Shown here in pieces: positions 1-8,992 of a stretch of 64,000 bases of DNA. The translations under genes were made by a program, and so were the position numbers. The stretch comes from Eleusine coracana subsp. coracana (lineage: Eukaryota; Streptophyta; Magnoliopsida; Poales; Poaceae). The number at the start of each line of letters is the position of its first letter. Position 1 is the first letter of the stretch. The stretch spans positions 41,801,511 through 41,865,510 of the forward strand of contig CM064424.1 in assembly GCA_032690845.1 (NCBI GenBank). The letters run 5' to 3'. Below the pieces are notes generated by a model, which did not search any database, was not told where the DNA came from, and worked only from the letters and a program-made list of their open reading frames with translations.

Positions 1-1490
1 CATATCCATTTGAGTGGCTAGGTTTTTGACGTTGGCTTGCCAAACCTAACATAACCCTCCTCCTTTACCTAGGCTTGGGACTGGCTATGTTGAGACTCAA
101 CATAGGCGGAGTTAAATCGACAAAGATACAAACGATTAAATTCCATGGGTCATCGGCCCACGACAGGCCGATAAAGAAAGCCGATAATCAATGTTCATGA
201 CACCAGCCGACACTTATTATGTGAACAATTATAAGATAATGTAATTTAATCGGTTGGTTGTATCGACTTACCGATGACATAGAGTATCAAGAATAATACA
301 CATAATTATCGCCGATAACAGTTTAAATCAATAAAGCAAAGTCAATGAAATAAAGAGAAACATGACCGCGACTTGCTTAATTAACATTGCTAAGTCAATT
401 GGACAGAGTTGATAGAACTACAGTACATGCACAAAAACATGCCCTATTGATAGTGCTAAGTCGATAGATCTATTAGCTGGTATTGCAAATATGCCTCAAA
501 ATCACTGATCTATCTTATCATAATATGGGGGCAATTGATTCTCAGAAAAATATGAATAATTAAGCTTATGACTTGAAATCGATTGAACCATGATAATCTA
601 TCGGCTAAACGTCCTAATAGAACTCTATCGACTTTATCTATAAACAGATCGGATCTAGCCCTATTGACCCAACGAGAGGTCAAAGTCGATGCGGCCTCGT
701 TGATTCAAACAAATCAAACTAAATCGAGACAGTATTCACAACACGGTAAATATGGCTAGATCTGATACATTTATAGATAAAATCAATAAAGTGACTCAAA
801 TAACAGACCTAAATAATGCCTATGGAATCTACTAAAATTGTAATAGGTCGGGCACAACCGAGATAGTATTACAACCAAAGTCGGTGGAACAAGCGTCAAA
901 TAGATCTAATTACCGGATAACTAATAATTCTAACGGTAGCAACTAGAATATCAAATCAATGAGAAAGTACTAGTTGTTATCGATAGAATTACCAAGGGTG
1001 ACTAATCCAAGTCTCTCGCCGAGATCGAAGCTGATGCAGCCCGCACGAGATGAGGATTTCGTCGAGTTGAAAAGGTTGGCGATACACCGAATTGTATCAA
1101 ACGAAAGTGTTGTCTTTTCTGTACAGATCCTATTACATATTTATAAAACTCCATGCAAGAGGTTCTGACCCGACTCGATCAGGACTCTTAACAAACTGAC
1201 TAGATCTATTTTAAAACAAAATCTAAACTAAAGAAGAAAGAGATAAAATGATCCTATCGGGTCCACTTGACTCCCTTTGGCCGTTGAACTTCATTAACTT
1301 TTGCCGATTTTAATCCTCCGTCCCTGATCAATGGGACCGGTCAAATTCCGGTGCCGGCAGTAATTCATCAAAGAAGTAACAATTTTTTTTGTTTGGGTGT
1401 CTATTCTTAAGTCACAATGACTACAAAATACTGTAGCGACAAAATTGTTGTCCGTCGCTATACAAATAAAGGCCACTAGAATGGGTATTT
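1..1490. other. Unassigned AT-rich repeat-like DNA
   Basis: No convincing coding sequence is visible; the longest open frame (64 codons, from 974) matches nothing I recognise. The stretch is rich in short TCGGC/CCGAT and TCGAT motifs, which suggests a decayed retrotransposon LTR or internal region, but I could not find paired ends. A second palindromic motif around 1430-1460 pairs GTAGCGAC with GTCGCTA. I assign no family. Confidence 0.35.
85..105. repeat. Perfect 10-bp inverted repeat (hairpin)
   Basis: CTATGTTGAG at 85-94 and its exact reverse complement CTCAACATAG at 96-105 are separated by a single A. It is followed by GGCGGAGTT. The flanking text resembles the 3' tail of a dispersed grass element, possibly a retroelement end, but this is a memory-based impression and not a firm family call. 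Confidence 0.7.
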
Positions 1491-1506
1491 CTCTTTATAT
1501 ATAAAA

Positions 1507-1535
1507 CTAGCAAAATGCCCATGCGTTGGTATGGG
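1507..1535 (-). mobile_element. Helitron 3' terminus (minus strand)
   Basis: Read on the minus strand, a perfect 5-bp stem (CCCAT at 1518-1522 on plus pairing with ATGGG at 1531-1535) is followed by a short spacer and the terminal CTAG (1507-1510). This is the hairpin plus CTRR ending expected for Helitrons. The host base beyond the end is T when read on minus, as expected for insertion between A and T. The element would extend to the right, but its 5' TC end was not identified, so its length is unknown. Confidence 0.6.
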
Positions 1536-1573
1536 TTTTTAAAATTTAAAATGAACTCTATATTTCATATATA

Positions 1574-1602
1574 ATAGCAAAGTGTCCATGTGTTGCTATG
1601 GA
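1574..1602 (-). mobile_element. Second, degenerate Helitron 3' terminus
   Basis: The stem TCCAT (1585-1589) / ATGGA (1598-1602) has the same 8-base loop size and spacing as the end at 1507. The terminal tetranucleotide on minus reads CTAT instead of CTAG. It lies only about 67 bp inside the first terminus in the same orientation, which suggests a duplicated or nested Helitron end. Confidence 0.5.
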
Positions 1603-2019
1603 CGTTAAAAAACTTATAATATATATCATCTATATAGTTTTTACAAATACAAGTGTAAATCCATAAAACAAAAAAATACTATTTTAATATTTATTTACCC
1701 ATGATGTGGGCAAAGGAGTCACCCCTTAATGCATTCTCATCAAAGTCCAAAGTTCAACTAACTGAAACCCAAATGAATTTAGCTAACACGTGGCACTAAA
1801 AAAACAGTAAAAAAAGGAGCAGAGGTTACATGCATTTTTTTTTTTCATAACCAGCAGAGGTTACATGCATGCAAGCCGACATCGGGAGTTTGCATTTGCA
1901 TGTACGCATGAAGGCCCACGTCTAGAGTTTGTATGCAGGCCCAAGGCCAAACTTTGTCTATGGGCCACATAAGCGATTCAGATGAATCATGAATCGTCAT
2001 CGTCTTCTTTCTTGAAGTG
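1603..2019. other. Intergenic, with an 18-bp direct repeat
   Basis: No gene is seen. The 18-mer AGCAGAGGTTACATGCAT occurs at 1818-1835 and again at 1853-1870, separated by a T-rich spacer. This could be the scar of an excision or a local slippage duplication. Confidence 0.5.
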
Positions 2020-2022
2020 TTA

Positions 2023-2226
2023 GGCTAGTCTCAATGGAGCCTTTTATAAACATTAAATGGTGTGTCACATATGTATTTTTTTGCTAACATAGCTAGTTAT
2101 AAAGAGAGAGATGATTTTCTTTTATCCCATATGAAAGGTCTTTGATTAAAATAAAAAGATGTTGGTTCACTTACCTAAAAACATGTTTTAAAAAGAGTAT
2201 AATAAAAGAATGCATTGAGACTGGCC
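2023..2226. mobile_element. Tourist-like (PIF/Harbinger) MITE, 204 bp
   Basis: Terminal inverted repeats of 14 bp, GGCTAGTCTCAATG at the left and CATTGAGACTGGCC at the right, differ by one base. They are flanked by the TTA target duplication (2020-2022 and 2227-2229). There is no coding capacity, and the interior is AT-rich. TTA duplication plus short GC-starting inverted repeats are diagnostic of Tourist/Harbinger MITEs. Confidence 0.85.
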
Positions 2227-2229
2227 TTA

Positions 2230-2883
2230 TATCTCCTCTCTCTCCTCCTTCTCTTCAGTCCAGCATACCTCCCTTCAATCTGTCGTCCAGTTAGATGGAT
2301 CTTGCCATCAGCCATGCAAAAGGGAGTCCTACTTGTCCCCACATACCATTTGCATTTTTTTTTACATAATACGTAACTAATTCGGTCTCGACGATATCTC
2401 CACTTTAGAGTCCATGGCATCTATAATGGAACTGACTCCAAACCACGTACGACAGGGCGACACCAAAATTTTTGGTCAGAGATGACTGCACATCAGTTAT
2501 TATTTTCAGTTTTCCCTAGAGTCCACAACAGTCAAAAAGTCACGCCAGTTCAAGCTTTGTCTCCGTTTCCTAGAGTCCATAGCAGGACAATTTTCGTCTC
2601 TGTTTCGTAAAGTCCATAGCAGGATGGAACGTTGGGATAGAGGGCAGGGGGCAGAAATTTGTAGGTGGAAGAGACGATTATACCGAAATTAATAGTAGTA
2701 GAGAAGGAGTAAACTGAATTCCAGCCGAGCCCATTAAACCAAAGACTCTAACTAGAATAAAAATGACAGACATGCATAATATACACGCAACAAAGAGTCT
2801 AATTGATCACGCAGAAGAAAGGTAACCAGGAGTCCGGACTCCCCAAGTTTGTTGAAAAGGAAAAAAAAGAAGAATACTACACT
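2230..2883. other. Intergenic, no gene seen
   Basis: Pyrimidine-rich at the start, then a run with repeated GAGTCCAYAGCAGG-type phrases around 2515-2640 (TAGAGTCCACAACAG, TAGAGTCCATAGCAGG, AAAGTCCATAGCAGG). They look like a decayed short tandem array. Open frames here are short and have no recognisable product. Confidence 0.5.
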
Positions 2884-2886
2884 TTA

Positions 2887-3187
2887 GGCCTTGTTTGGTC
2901 CATTGAGATTTAAAGAATTCAGATTTTAAAATTTGTAAGGATTTTAAATGAGACAGATTTTTTTTAGGTTATAAAATCTAGAACACCAGATTTTAAGAAT
3001 CTCATAATCTGATAATACCTAGCTAGTGCCAGATTTTATATGCGAAAAGACTCACTGTTCTTCATCAGATTTTAAGAATCTAATCGATATCCAAACGCCA
3101 CCATCTAGATTTTATTTAACATTCGGATTCTAAAATCTTAAAATAAGAATCAGAGTTTAAGAATTTGAACTAGATCCAAAGAGAGCC
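2887..3187. mobile_element. Tourist-like MITE, about 300 bp
   Basis: It begins GGCCTTGTTTGG and ends CCAAAGAGAGCC, whose reverse complement GGCTCTCTTTGG gives an imperfect terminal inverted repeat. TTA target duplications flank it (2884-2886 and 3188-3190). The interior is full of short inverted AGATTTTAAGAATC-like motifs and is non-coding. The lower terminal identity suggests it is older than the MITE at 2023. Confidence 0.8.
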
Positions 3188-3190
3188 TTA

Positions 3191-3514
3191 GTACAACAAT
3201 AGAGGAGATAAAAAATAGAACAACTAATTATCATTCGAATGATATTTACGATTGAAATCATGCGAATTTCGTCAGACCATACAATTTGGAATGAGATACA
3301 TTCTCGTGCCTCAAGTCTGATGAATATATGAGATGAAGGTGGGCAGTTGGATTTCCATCCAAATCATGTGAAAGATAAATAGACGGTCCTGACAAAAAGA
3401 AAACGCTACCAAGTAACAATTCTAAAATCTATTTCCAACCATTTATAGGAAGGAAATACTAGAACAGCATGCGTGAGGTTCCTTGTCGGGTAAATTAAGA
3501 ACAAAGTTAATTCC
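3191..3514. other. Intergenic, downstream of F-box pseudogene
   Basis: No gene or repeat was identified. It would contain the 3' untranslated region of the adjacent minus-strand F-box pseudogene. Confidence 0.4.
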
Positions 3515-4607
3515 TCAGTCTTCCAGTACTAAGTTCAATAACGCCAATATGTCATCGAATCCAAGAGCCCTTTCATCAGTGAGGGTGAATTTGAGGTCTG
3601 TGTTGTCGTACTCCATGCCTTGGACCTGGACAAGGCTCTCCTGATAAAGCACGAGGCGCATGTGTTCTTGCGGCACAGTACCGTCCCTTACAGCGACGAC
3701 GCATAGCTCCCCTGTGTGAGGCTCGTACATGTACGCCCTCTGCCCGGTGGTCGCCAGCAAAATCTTCCTACTGCTCCGTCCGCCGGAGGGGGGGCCGTTG
3801 CCCGCGTAACAGACCACGAAGAAGTCACCGTCCCATGGACTCTTCATCAGGTCGTTATTACCGATATGGGGTGTGAGATCCATACGGTGGTCCAGTGACC
3901 ATGAAGGTGATGACTTGCAGTCGTGCAGCATCCAGAGCTCAAACAAGGCGACGGCATTGGTGGCGCTGCGGAGGTCACGCATCATGCAGAGATGGCCGTC
4001 GAGTTCAGCCAGCGTTGCGTGCTCCAGCCGCGACTGGTTGTTGCTGAAAGTCGGCATTGGGAGGCGGCGGAACGACTCGCCGTCGAGCATGAAAGCGAGC
4101 ACGCCATTCAGGCCGCCGCGCGTCCCGTTCGCCGCCTGTGACACGAGCATCCAGTGGAGGCGGCCGTCGGCAAACACGGGGTCCCACCTCGCCGACACGA
4201 CCGTGTCCTCGCAGATAGAGATACTAGGCGTCGTCCTCGGCGCTCGCCACCGCCAGTGTCCCGTCCCGCCGACGGTGGCCACGACGCACTGCAGCGGGTG
4301 GCCCAAAGCGCGCTCGAGCAGCACGACCTTGTGCGTGCCCGACCTGGCGGCGGCGTCGTAGCCCAGGCCTGCGGAGTGGAAGTACCACGGCGCCGAAGGT
4401 TGGGGAGGAGATGAGGCTGTTCCACGACGGGGACACGCAGCGGGACGCGGCGAGCGACTTCGCTGGCAGCCGCAGGATGATGTCCTCCGCGATCTCGTCC
4501 GGCAGCGGCGGGAGGACAGGAGGCAGTAGCGCCGCCGCTTCCTCCTCGTCGCCCCTGCTCCGCTTGCTGGCGCCGCCGGGCTTATATATGGGGTGGCGTT
4601 TTGCCAT
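3515..4607 (-). pseudogene. F-box protein pseudogene (internal deletion, frameshift)
   Basis: F-box proteins recruit substrates to SCF ubiquitin ligases through Skp1. The start at 4607 opens a frame with a basic N-terminus and a clear F-box (LPPLPDEIAEDIILRLP, then SPSWNSL), ending at the phrase SSPTFG. The frame then shifts. The rest of the protein (from SAGLGYDA through WRWRAPR, LVQVQGMEY, to stop at 3515) continues in another frame. Compared with the intact gene at 6152, about 60 codons between the F-box and SAGLGYDA are missing, with the breakpoint near 4386-4400. The 269-residue C-terminal frame is otherwise intact, so the lesion may be young. An alternative is a separate gene using the internal ATG at 4324, which would lack the F-box. 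Confidence 0.85.
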
Positions 4608-4984
4608 CCTGGGTGGGCTGCGAAGAGGGGATTTTTGGGTCTTGGCAGATCTGAATTCGAAAGGGAGGCGCTACAAATATATCCGGCGATGCTGGATGGT
4701 TTCGCATGCTAACGGTCAAGCTATCTACCTGGTGGCTGGTGCTGAGCTAGGGCTATTTAAATTCACGAGATGATTCGAATTCTTTTTTCCCGGAATTTGA
4801 ATCAAACCGTTTGTTTGGAAAGGGGAGAAGTTGCAAGTTCACAGTATGTGCACTGGTCCAAAATTTTCGTGGTTAATTTGAATAAAATCGTTTGATTTGG
4901 CCGTCACTGACGGCCAAGTTCTGGACCTCGCTTATGCCATCGCTCACTGACGGCCAAGTTTCGTGGTCTTTCGTAGGTCCAGAA
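4608..4984. other. Spacer between F-box pseudogenes
   Basis: No gene is seen. A 17-bp direct repeat, TCACTGACGGCCAAGTT, sits at 4904-4920 and 4944-4960. Otherwise the sequence is AT-rich and unremarkable. Confidence 0.5.
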
Positions 4985-5690
4985 CTTACAAAATGGATGC
5001 ACGTGAGGATCCTCTGCGTGGTGATACTCCATGCCTGGCACTTGCACAAGGCTGTCCTCCATTCCTTGTTGCCACGGAGTGCAGCACTCGAATGTGCGGT
5101 TCATATATACGTATGCGTTGTGCGACGTGTGGTCGGCAGCAAAATCTTGTTACCGAGATAGGGTGACACATCTATGGTGCGGTCGAGCGACCGTGACACG
5201 GCTCGGAGTTGATGTCACGGAGCATCGAAAACTCAAATCAATGGACCACACATCTGGATGGCACTTGGCACGGATGGCCTCTCAAAAAAAAGAGGTGACC
5301 GTCAAGCTCGCTCGGCCAGCGTCGTCGTGCCCAACGGCTGGCCGGCACTGCATCTGCCTTTCATTGGACTTGTGGCGGCAGGCTTCCCTGTTCCTCGAGC
5401 AACACGGCCTTGTGTTTCCTGTACTGTATGTTTCCAACGGCGTCGTAACCGAGCCCGGCGCTGTTAATGTGCCACGGCCGTTGGAAACGCGCAGGCAGAT
5501 ATGCAGTGCCTGTGTTTCCTGTTTCTAACGGCGTCGTAACCGAGGAGTTTGCTCCAGGCGGGTGACAGTCGCAGGAAGATGTCTTCCACGATAAACCTGC
5601 CATGGCTGCCTCCTTGACTCCTTGTTACTACTAATGCTGATAGGCCACCTGCATGCCGCTGCTGCCGGCCTGCTTCATCTTCTTCGTCAT
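4985..5690 (-). pseudogene. Heavily eroded F-box pseudogene
   Basis: In pieces on the minus strand, this follows the intact neighbour from end to end. A start-like MTKKMKQAG lies at 5690. EDIFLRL joined to SPAWSKLLGYDA (shortened F-box) follows near 5530-5600. SAGLGYDA and HKAVLLEEQG are near 5370-5480, SLDRTIDVSPYLGNKIL near 5145-5200, a YEPH motif near 5095 and DSLVQVPGMEY near 5030-5060. The pieces lie in different frames with stops and deletions, so no full product is possible. It is head-to-head with the intact gene at 6152, with about 460 bp between the two start codons. Confidence 0.8.
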
Positions 5691-6101
5691 CGAGGCCACG
5701 ATGGTGTTCTTTACTACGAGGTGTAGAATTTATGGAGCGGTCGCCTGCCAGTCATCCAACGTTCGAATTCCATGAGTAGTGTACGTAGTGCTGCATTTCT
5801 TCATTACCTTGCGTCTTCCCGAAATATGGATGCGAGTTGGCTCGTCTGCGATACAACGTCGTCTCCCCTCCCGGAACGAAATTAATTATCCCATCCCAAG
5901 ATAATGTAGCATGGATAAAGCAGCGCACGCGTTGGTCTTCCTCGTCCTCGTCCCGATACAAGTCTTTGGTGGAACCAATGCGCGTTATGGCAGCGGGCAT
6001 CCCAATAATGGGCTGAGATCAACTCAACTCGCATTCACATTTGGGAAGACGCACGCAAGATTCCGTCGAATTGAAGGTTTGATCGAATCGCAGGAGTTCG
6101 C
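5691..6101. other. Intergenic region between head-to-head F-box copies
   Basis: This is the likely upstream regulatory region of the intact F-box gene. Beyond the TATA-like sequence just downstream I recognise no defined motif. Open frames here are short and have no recognisable product. Confidence 0.4.
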
Positions 6102-6113
6102 TATAATATAAAA
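6102..6113 (+). promoter_or_regulatory. TATA-like box of the F-box gene
   Basis: TATAATATAAAA lies about 40-50 bp upstream of the start codon, in an otherwise mixed-composition upstream region. Spacing implies a very short 5' leader of roughly 10-20 nt, so either the leader is short or another upstream element is used. Confidence 0.45.
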
Positions 6114-6151
6114 TCTGCACCTCGTCTTCATATTCGCACCATCCAAAAAAA

Positions 6152-7390
6152 ATGGCGAAGAAGCAGAAGAAGGCCGGCGGTGGCATAAAGCGAAGGTCCA
6201 TCGGGAGCAACACGGATGCGGCCATGGCGCCGGAGACGACGGTCCTTCCGCCGCTTCCCTACGAGATCGCGGAGGACATCTTCCTGCGTCTGCCTGTCAA
6301 ATCAGTGGCCGCGTCCCGGTGCGTGTCACCCGCCTGGAACAAATTCCTCTCCTCGGCCGCGTTCACCGACCGCTACAACGCCGTCGCAGCGGCACGCGCC
6401 GCCCCGGCGTTCGTGACCCTCTCCGACGAGACCTTCCGGAGAGTGTTCTGCGGCGCCGTCCTCGTCGGCTGGCCCAGCGAGGGAGAGTTCTACCTGTGCA
6501 ACCCCTCCTCCGGCGGCGCGCTGCTCCTTCCGCCGCGCCGTCATCCGCCGTGGGTCATCTTCAGCGCCGGGCTCGGCTACGACGCGTGTGCCAGGAAGCA
6601 CAAAGTCGTGCTGCTCGAGGAACTCGGGGGCCTCGAACAACGCCGGTGCAAGCAGCTGCAGTGCAGAGTGGTCACGGTGGGCGCCGGCCACTGGCGCTGG
6701 CGTGCCCCGCGCGGCAGAGAGAAGACGCCCGACGTCTCGAGAGGTGAAATCGTGTCGATCAAAGCGGACCCTGTGTTCGCCGACGGCCACCTCCACTGGA
6801 TGCTCATGGCACACGGCGATCATGTCGTCGGCATCATCTCATTCACTCTCGGCAGTGAATCCTTCAGGCGCCTCCCAGTACCCCCGGCTTTTGGCACTGA
6901 CAACAGCAAGCCGGGAGTCGGGACCCTGGGCGAGCTGGATGGTCACCTCTGCTTTCTGCGTGACCTGCGGTGCCGTCGAGAGGCCGTCGCATTGTTCGAG
7001 CTGTGGATGCTTGGTGACCTATTCAAGCCCAACTCTTCATGGTCGCTGGAGCGCCGCATAGACCTGACACCTCATGTAGGTAAGGAGTTGAAATCGGCAT
7101 GGGACGGTGAATTCTTTGTGGTCTGCAATGTCATCGATGGCGAGAGTAAGAAGATTTTGATGGCCACCGCTGACCGCAGGGACCGCAGGGCGTATGTGTA
7201 CGCACCCAACACGGGAGAGCTGCGCTGCGTGGCCAGGAGGAACAAGGCCCATGTGCTTTATCAAGAGAGCCTTGTGCAAGTGCAAGGCATGGAGTACGGC
7301 AACAAACACATCAAATTCAAGTTCAGGTCCACCGGGCCTTTAACCCAGGGTTCTAAGAGACTCTGCTTCTGCATGACCCACGACGATTAA
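6152..7390 (+). CDS. F-box protein, intact (412 aa)
   Basis: A single uninterrupted exon encodes 412 residues. The N-terminus is lysine/arginine-rich (KKQKK, IKRR), resembling a nuclear localisation signal. A canonical F-box follows at about residues 32-75 (LPPLPYEIAEDIFLRLPVKS, then SPAWNKFLSS), expected to bind Skp1 in an SCF E3 ubiquitin ligase. Residues 100-400 form the substrate-side region of the grass F-box-associated type, with repeated motifs such as YLCNPSSG, WRWRAPR, DPVFADGHLHWM, LGELDGHLCFLRD, FELWML and ESLVQVQGMEY. No kelch or leucine-rich repeat was recognised with confidence. GC content is high and typical of grass single-exon genes. Two antisense relatives and one downstream fragment are decayed, so this is probably the sole functional member here. 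The substrate is unknown. Confidence 0.9.
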   Translation: MAKKQKKAGGGIKRRSIGSNTDAAMAPETTVLPPLPYEIAEDIFLRLPVKSVAASRCVSPAWNKFLSSAAFTDRYNAVAAARAAPAFVTLSDETFRRVFCGAVLVGWPSEGEFYLCNPSSGGALLLPPRRHPPWVIFSAGLGYDACARKHKVVLLEELGGLEQRRCKQLQCRVVTVGAGHWRWRAPRGREKTPDVSRGEIVSIKADPVFADGHLHWMLMAHGDHVVGIISFTLGSESFRRLPVPPAFGTDNSKPGVGTLGELDGHLCFLRDLRCRREAVALFELWMLGDLFKPNSSWSLERRIDLTPHVGKELKSAWDGEFFVVCNVIDGESKKILMATADRRDRRAYVYAPNTGELRCVARRNKAHVLYQESLVQVQGMEYGNKHIKFKFRSTGPLTQGSKRLCFCMTHDD

Positions 7391-7929
7391 AGGAGTCTTC
7401 TTTACCACAATTTTCTCATGATTTCCCATGCGATTATTTACCCCAAAGACTCATGTAAGCATCATGCGTTATTCCTTCTAGGCTGTGCGTGTGTGTTGGA
7501 GGATTCTTCTTTGCCTATTATAGAATTTGTCAACCTCATGTCTCATTCCATCTATCTTATGAAATTAATCCAATCGATTAGATTTTTATTTCACTACAAC
7601 ACACAGCTTCATACGATGCAGTGCCGCTAGCAAATTGCAGATTATGACTTGGATACTCAACGTCTATGTTCTTCGGTCGTCAAAACAGCATACAAACATC
7701 AAATCCAAATCATCTGTTCCTTAATTTCTGGTGACTTGTTGTCATCTTAATATCTCAGGACATCATTTCTATTCATAGCTTGGTAAGTTTAGATTTGAGC
7801 AACGAAGAAAACGACCAGGTTTACCAAACTGATTAGGGATAATTGCATAAACCACCCCATAAACTTGTTGTCATGTTAAGTATATTGCTCAGTCTATTAT
7901 TTGTATCCCTTATCCAACTTTGAAATTTC
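7391..7929. other. 3' flank of the F-box gene
   Basis: AT-rich, containing the 3' untranslated region and spacer. The 70-codon frame at 7418 has no recognisable product. No terminal structure or repeat was identified before the Copia fragment. Confidence 0.4.
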
Positions 7930-8620
7930 ATCATGTCTTACATGTTCCAATTGCACCAAAGAATTTAGCTTTCTATTCATCGTATTACACCTAATAATGG
8001 TGTGTTTTTTGAACTACATCATGATTTCTTTTGTCTTAAGAATTAGGACACAAGGCGAACTCATTTTCAATGCAGAACTAGGGGTGGACTCTATCCTCTT
8101 CAGCATTCATCTTTGAATAAACAAGCCGGTGATGTCAAGCTTTCCAAATCCAGATGGCATAGTCATTTAGGTCATCCATGATCACTGATTGTTAGATAGT
8201 GCTTAGAAAGAATAATCTCCAAGTTTCTAATGAGTCTACTATTGAGAGTCAACAGTTGCCTTACCCTAAATCTTCTAGAAGGTCAAAGTTTCCTTTTTAA
8301 CTTACATTCTTTTTATATATGGGATCTGACATGTGATTCTATTGGGAGAAATAAATACTATGTTAGCTTTATTGATGATTTCAGAAAATTTACTTGGATA
8401 TATTTGTTCAAGCATAAATCTGAGGTTCTCCAAAATATTCAAGATTTCTAACATCTTGCTAAGAGAATGCTTGTCCAAAAAAGTCTTGCTATAATGAACA
8501 GATTGGGACGTGAGTACGATAGGGGCATCTTCCACCATGCTTATTGCCCCAAAGCTCATCATCAACAAAATGGTTTGGTAGATAGGAAACATAGCCAAAT
8601 TGTTGGACAAAATCACCTTT
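7930..8620 (+). pseudogene. Copia polyprotein remnant (pre-integrase and integrase)
   Basis: Across three frames the order of a Ty1/Copia pol is preserved. It starts with a protease-integrase linker phrase (LHVPIAPKNLAF) and a GGLYPL motif. SRWHSHLGHP follows near 8150, the GAG-pre-integrase histidine motif. Then come DSIGRNKYYVSFIDDF (8338-8385), the first part of the integrase core, and KAHHQQNGLVDRKHSQIVG near 8555-8610, carrying the acidic QNG..D/E region. Multiple stops and small indels make it non-functional. No LTRs were found around it, so it is a truncated fragment. Confidence 0.8.
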
Positions 8621-8639
8621 CTCGACCGAGTTGACCGTT

Positions 8640-8880
8640 TGCTATCATGCAGAGGCCATGGCACGCTCTACCAGATCTGCCCCAATCTTCATAAACCTCT
8701 TAGTGAAGATCAGCCAAACCTAGAGGGTGTTCTGCGGTGGTGGCAATGCGTGCCATGGCACCGTCCTTGTCGACTAGCCCCATTTGGGAGGAGTTCTACT
8801 AGTGCAATCCCTCCACGAGCGGCGTGCTACTTCTCCACCATGCCACCACAAACCATATGTGCCAGGAAGAGCCCCTATAT
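8640..8880 (+). pseudogene. F-box gene fragment, fourth local copy
   Basis: Frame-broken similarity to residues about 80-150 of the intact gene at 6152: APIFINLL near 8680, VFCGGGNA near 8730, then FY followed by a stop and CNPSTSGVLLL near 8795-8830, and CQE(E) near 8865. Order and spacing match the intact protein (APAFVTL, VFCGAV, FYLCNPSSGGALLL, CARK). The F-box itself and the C-terminal half are absent. It directly follows the Copia remnant. Confidence 0.65.
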
Positions 8881-8992
8881 TTATGTGATCTGATCCATAC
8901 TAATTCATCATGGCAATAAAAGATTCATATTGTTCTTCTTCCACTCTCTCTTGATTTATGTAAATGATTTGTTGAACATGGTTGGTGGTGTT

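Noticed and set aside
974..1168. 64-codon frame as a small gene
   Set aside because: No recognisable product or promoter, and it lies in AT-rich repeat-like DNA.
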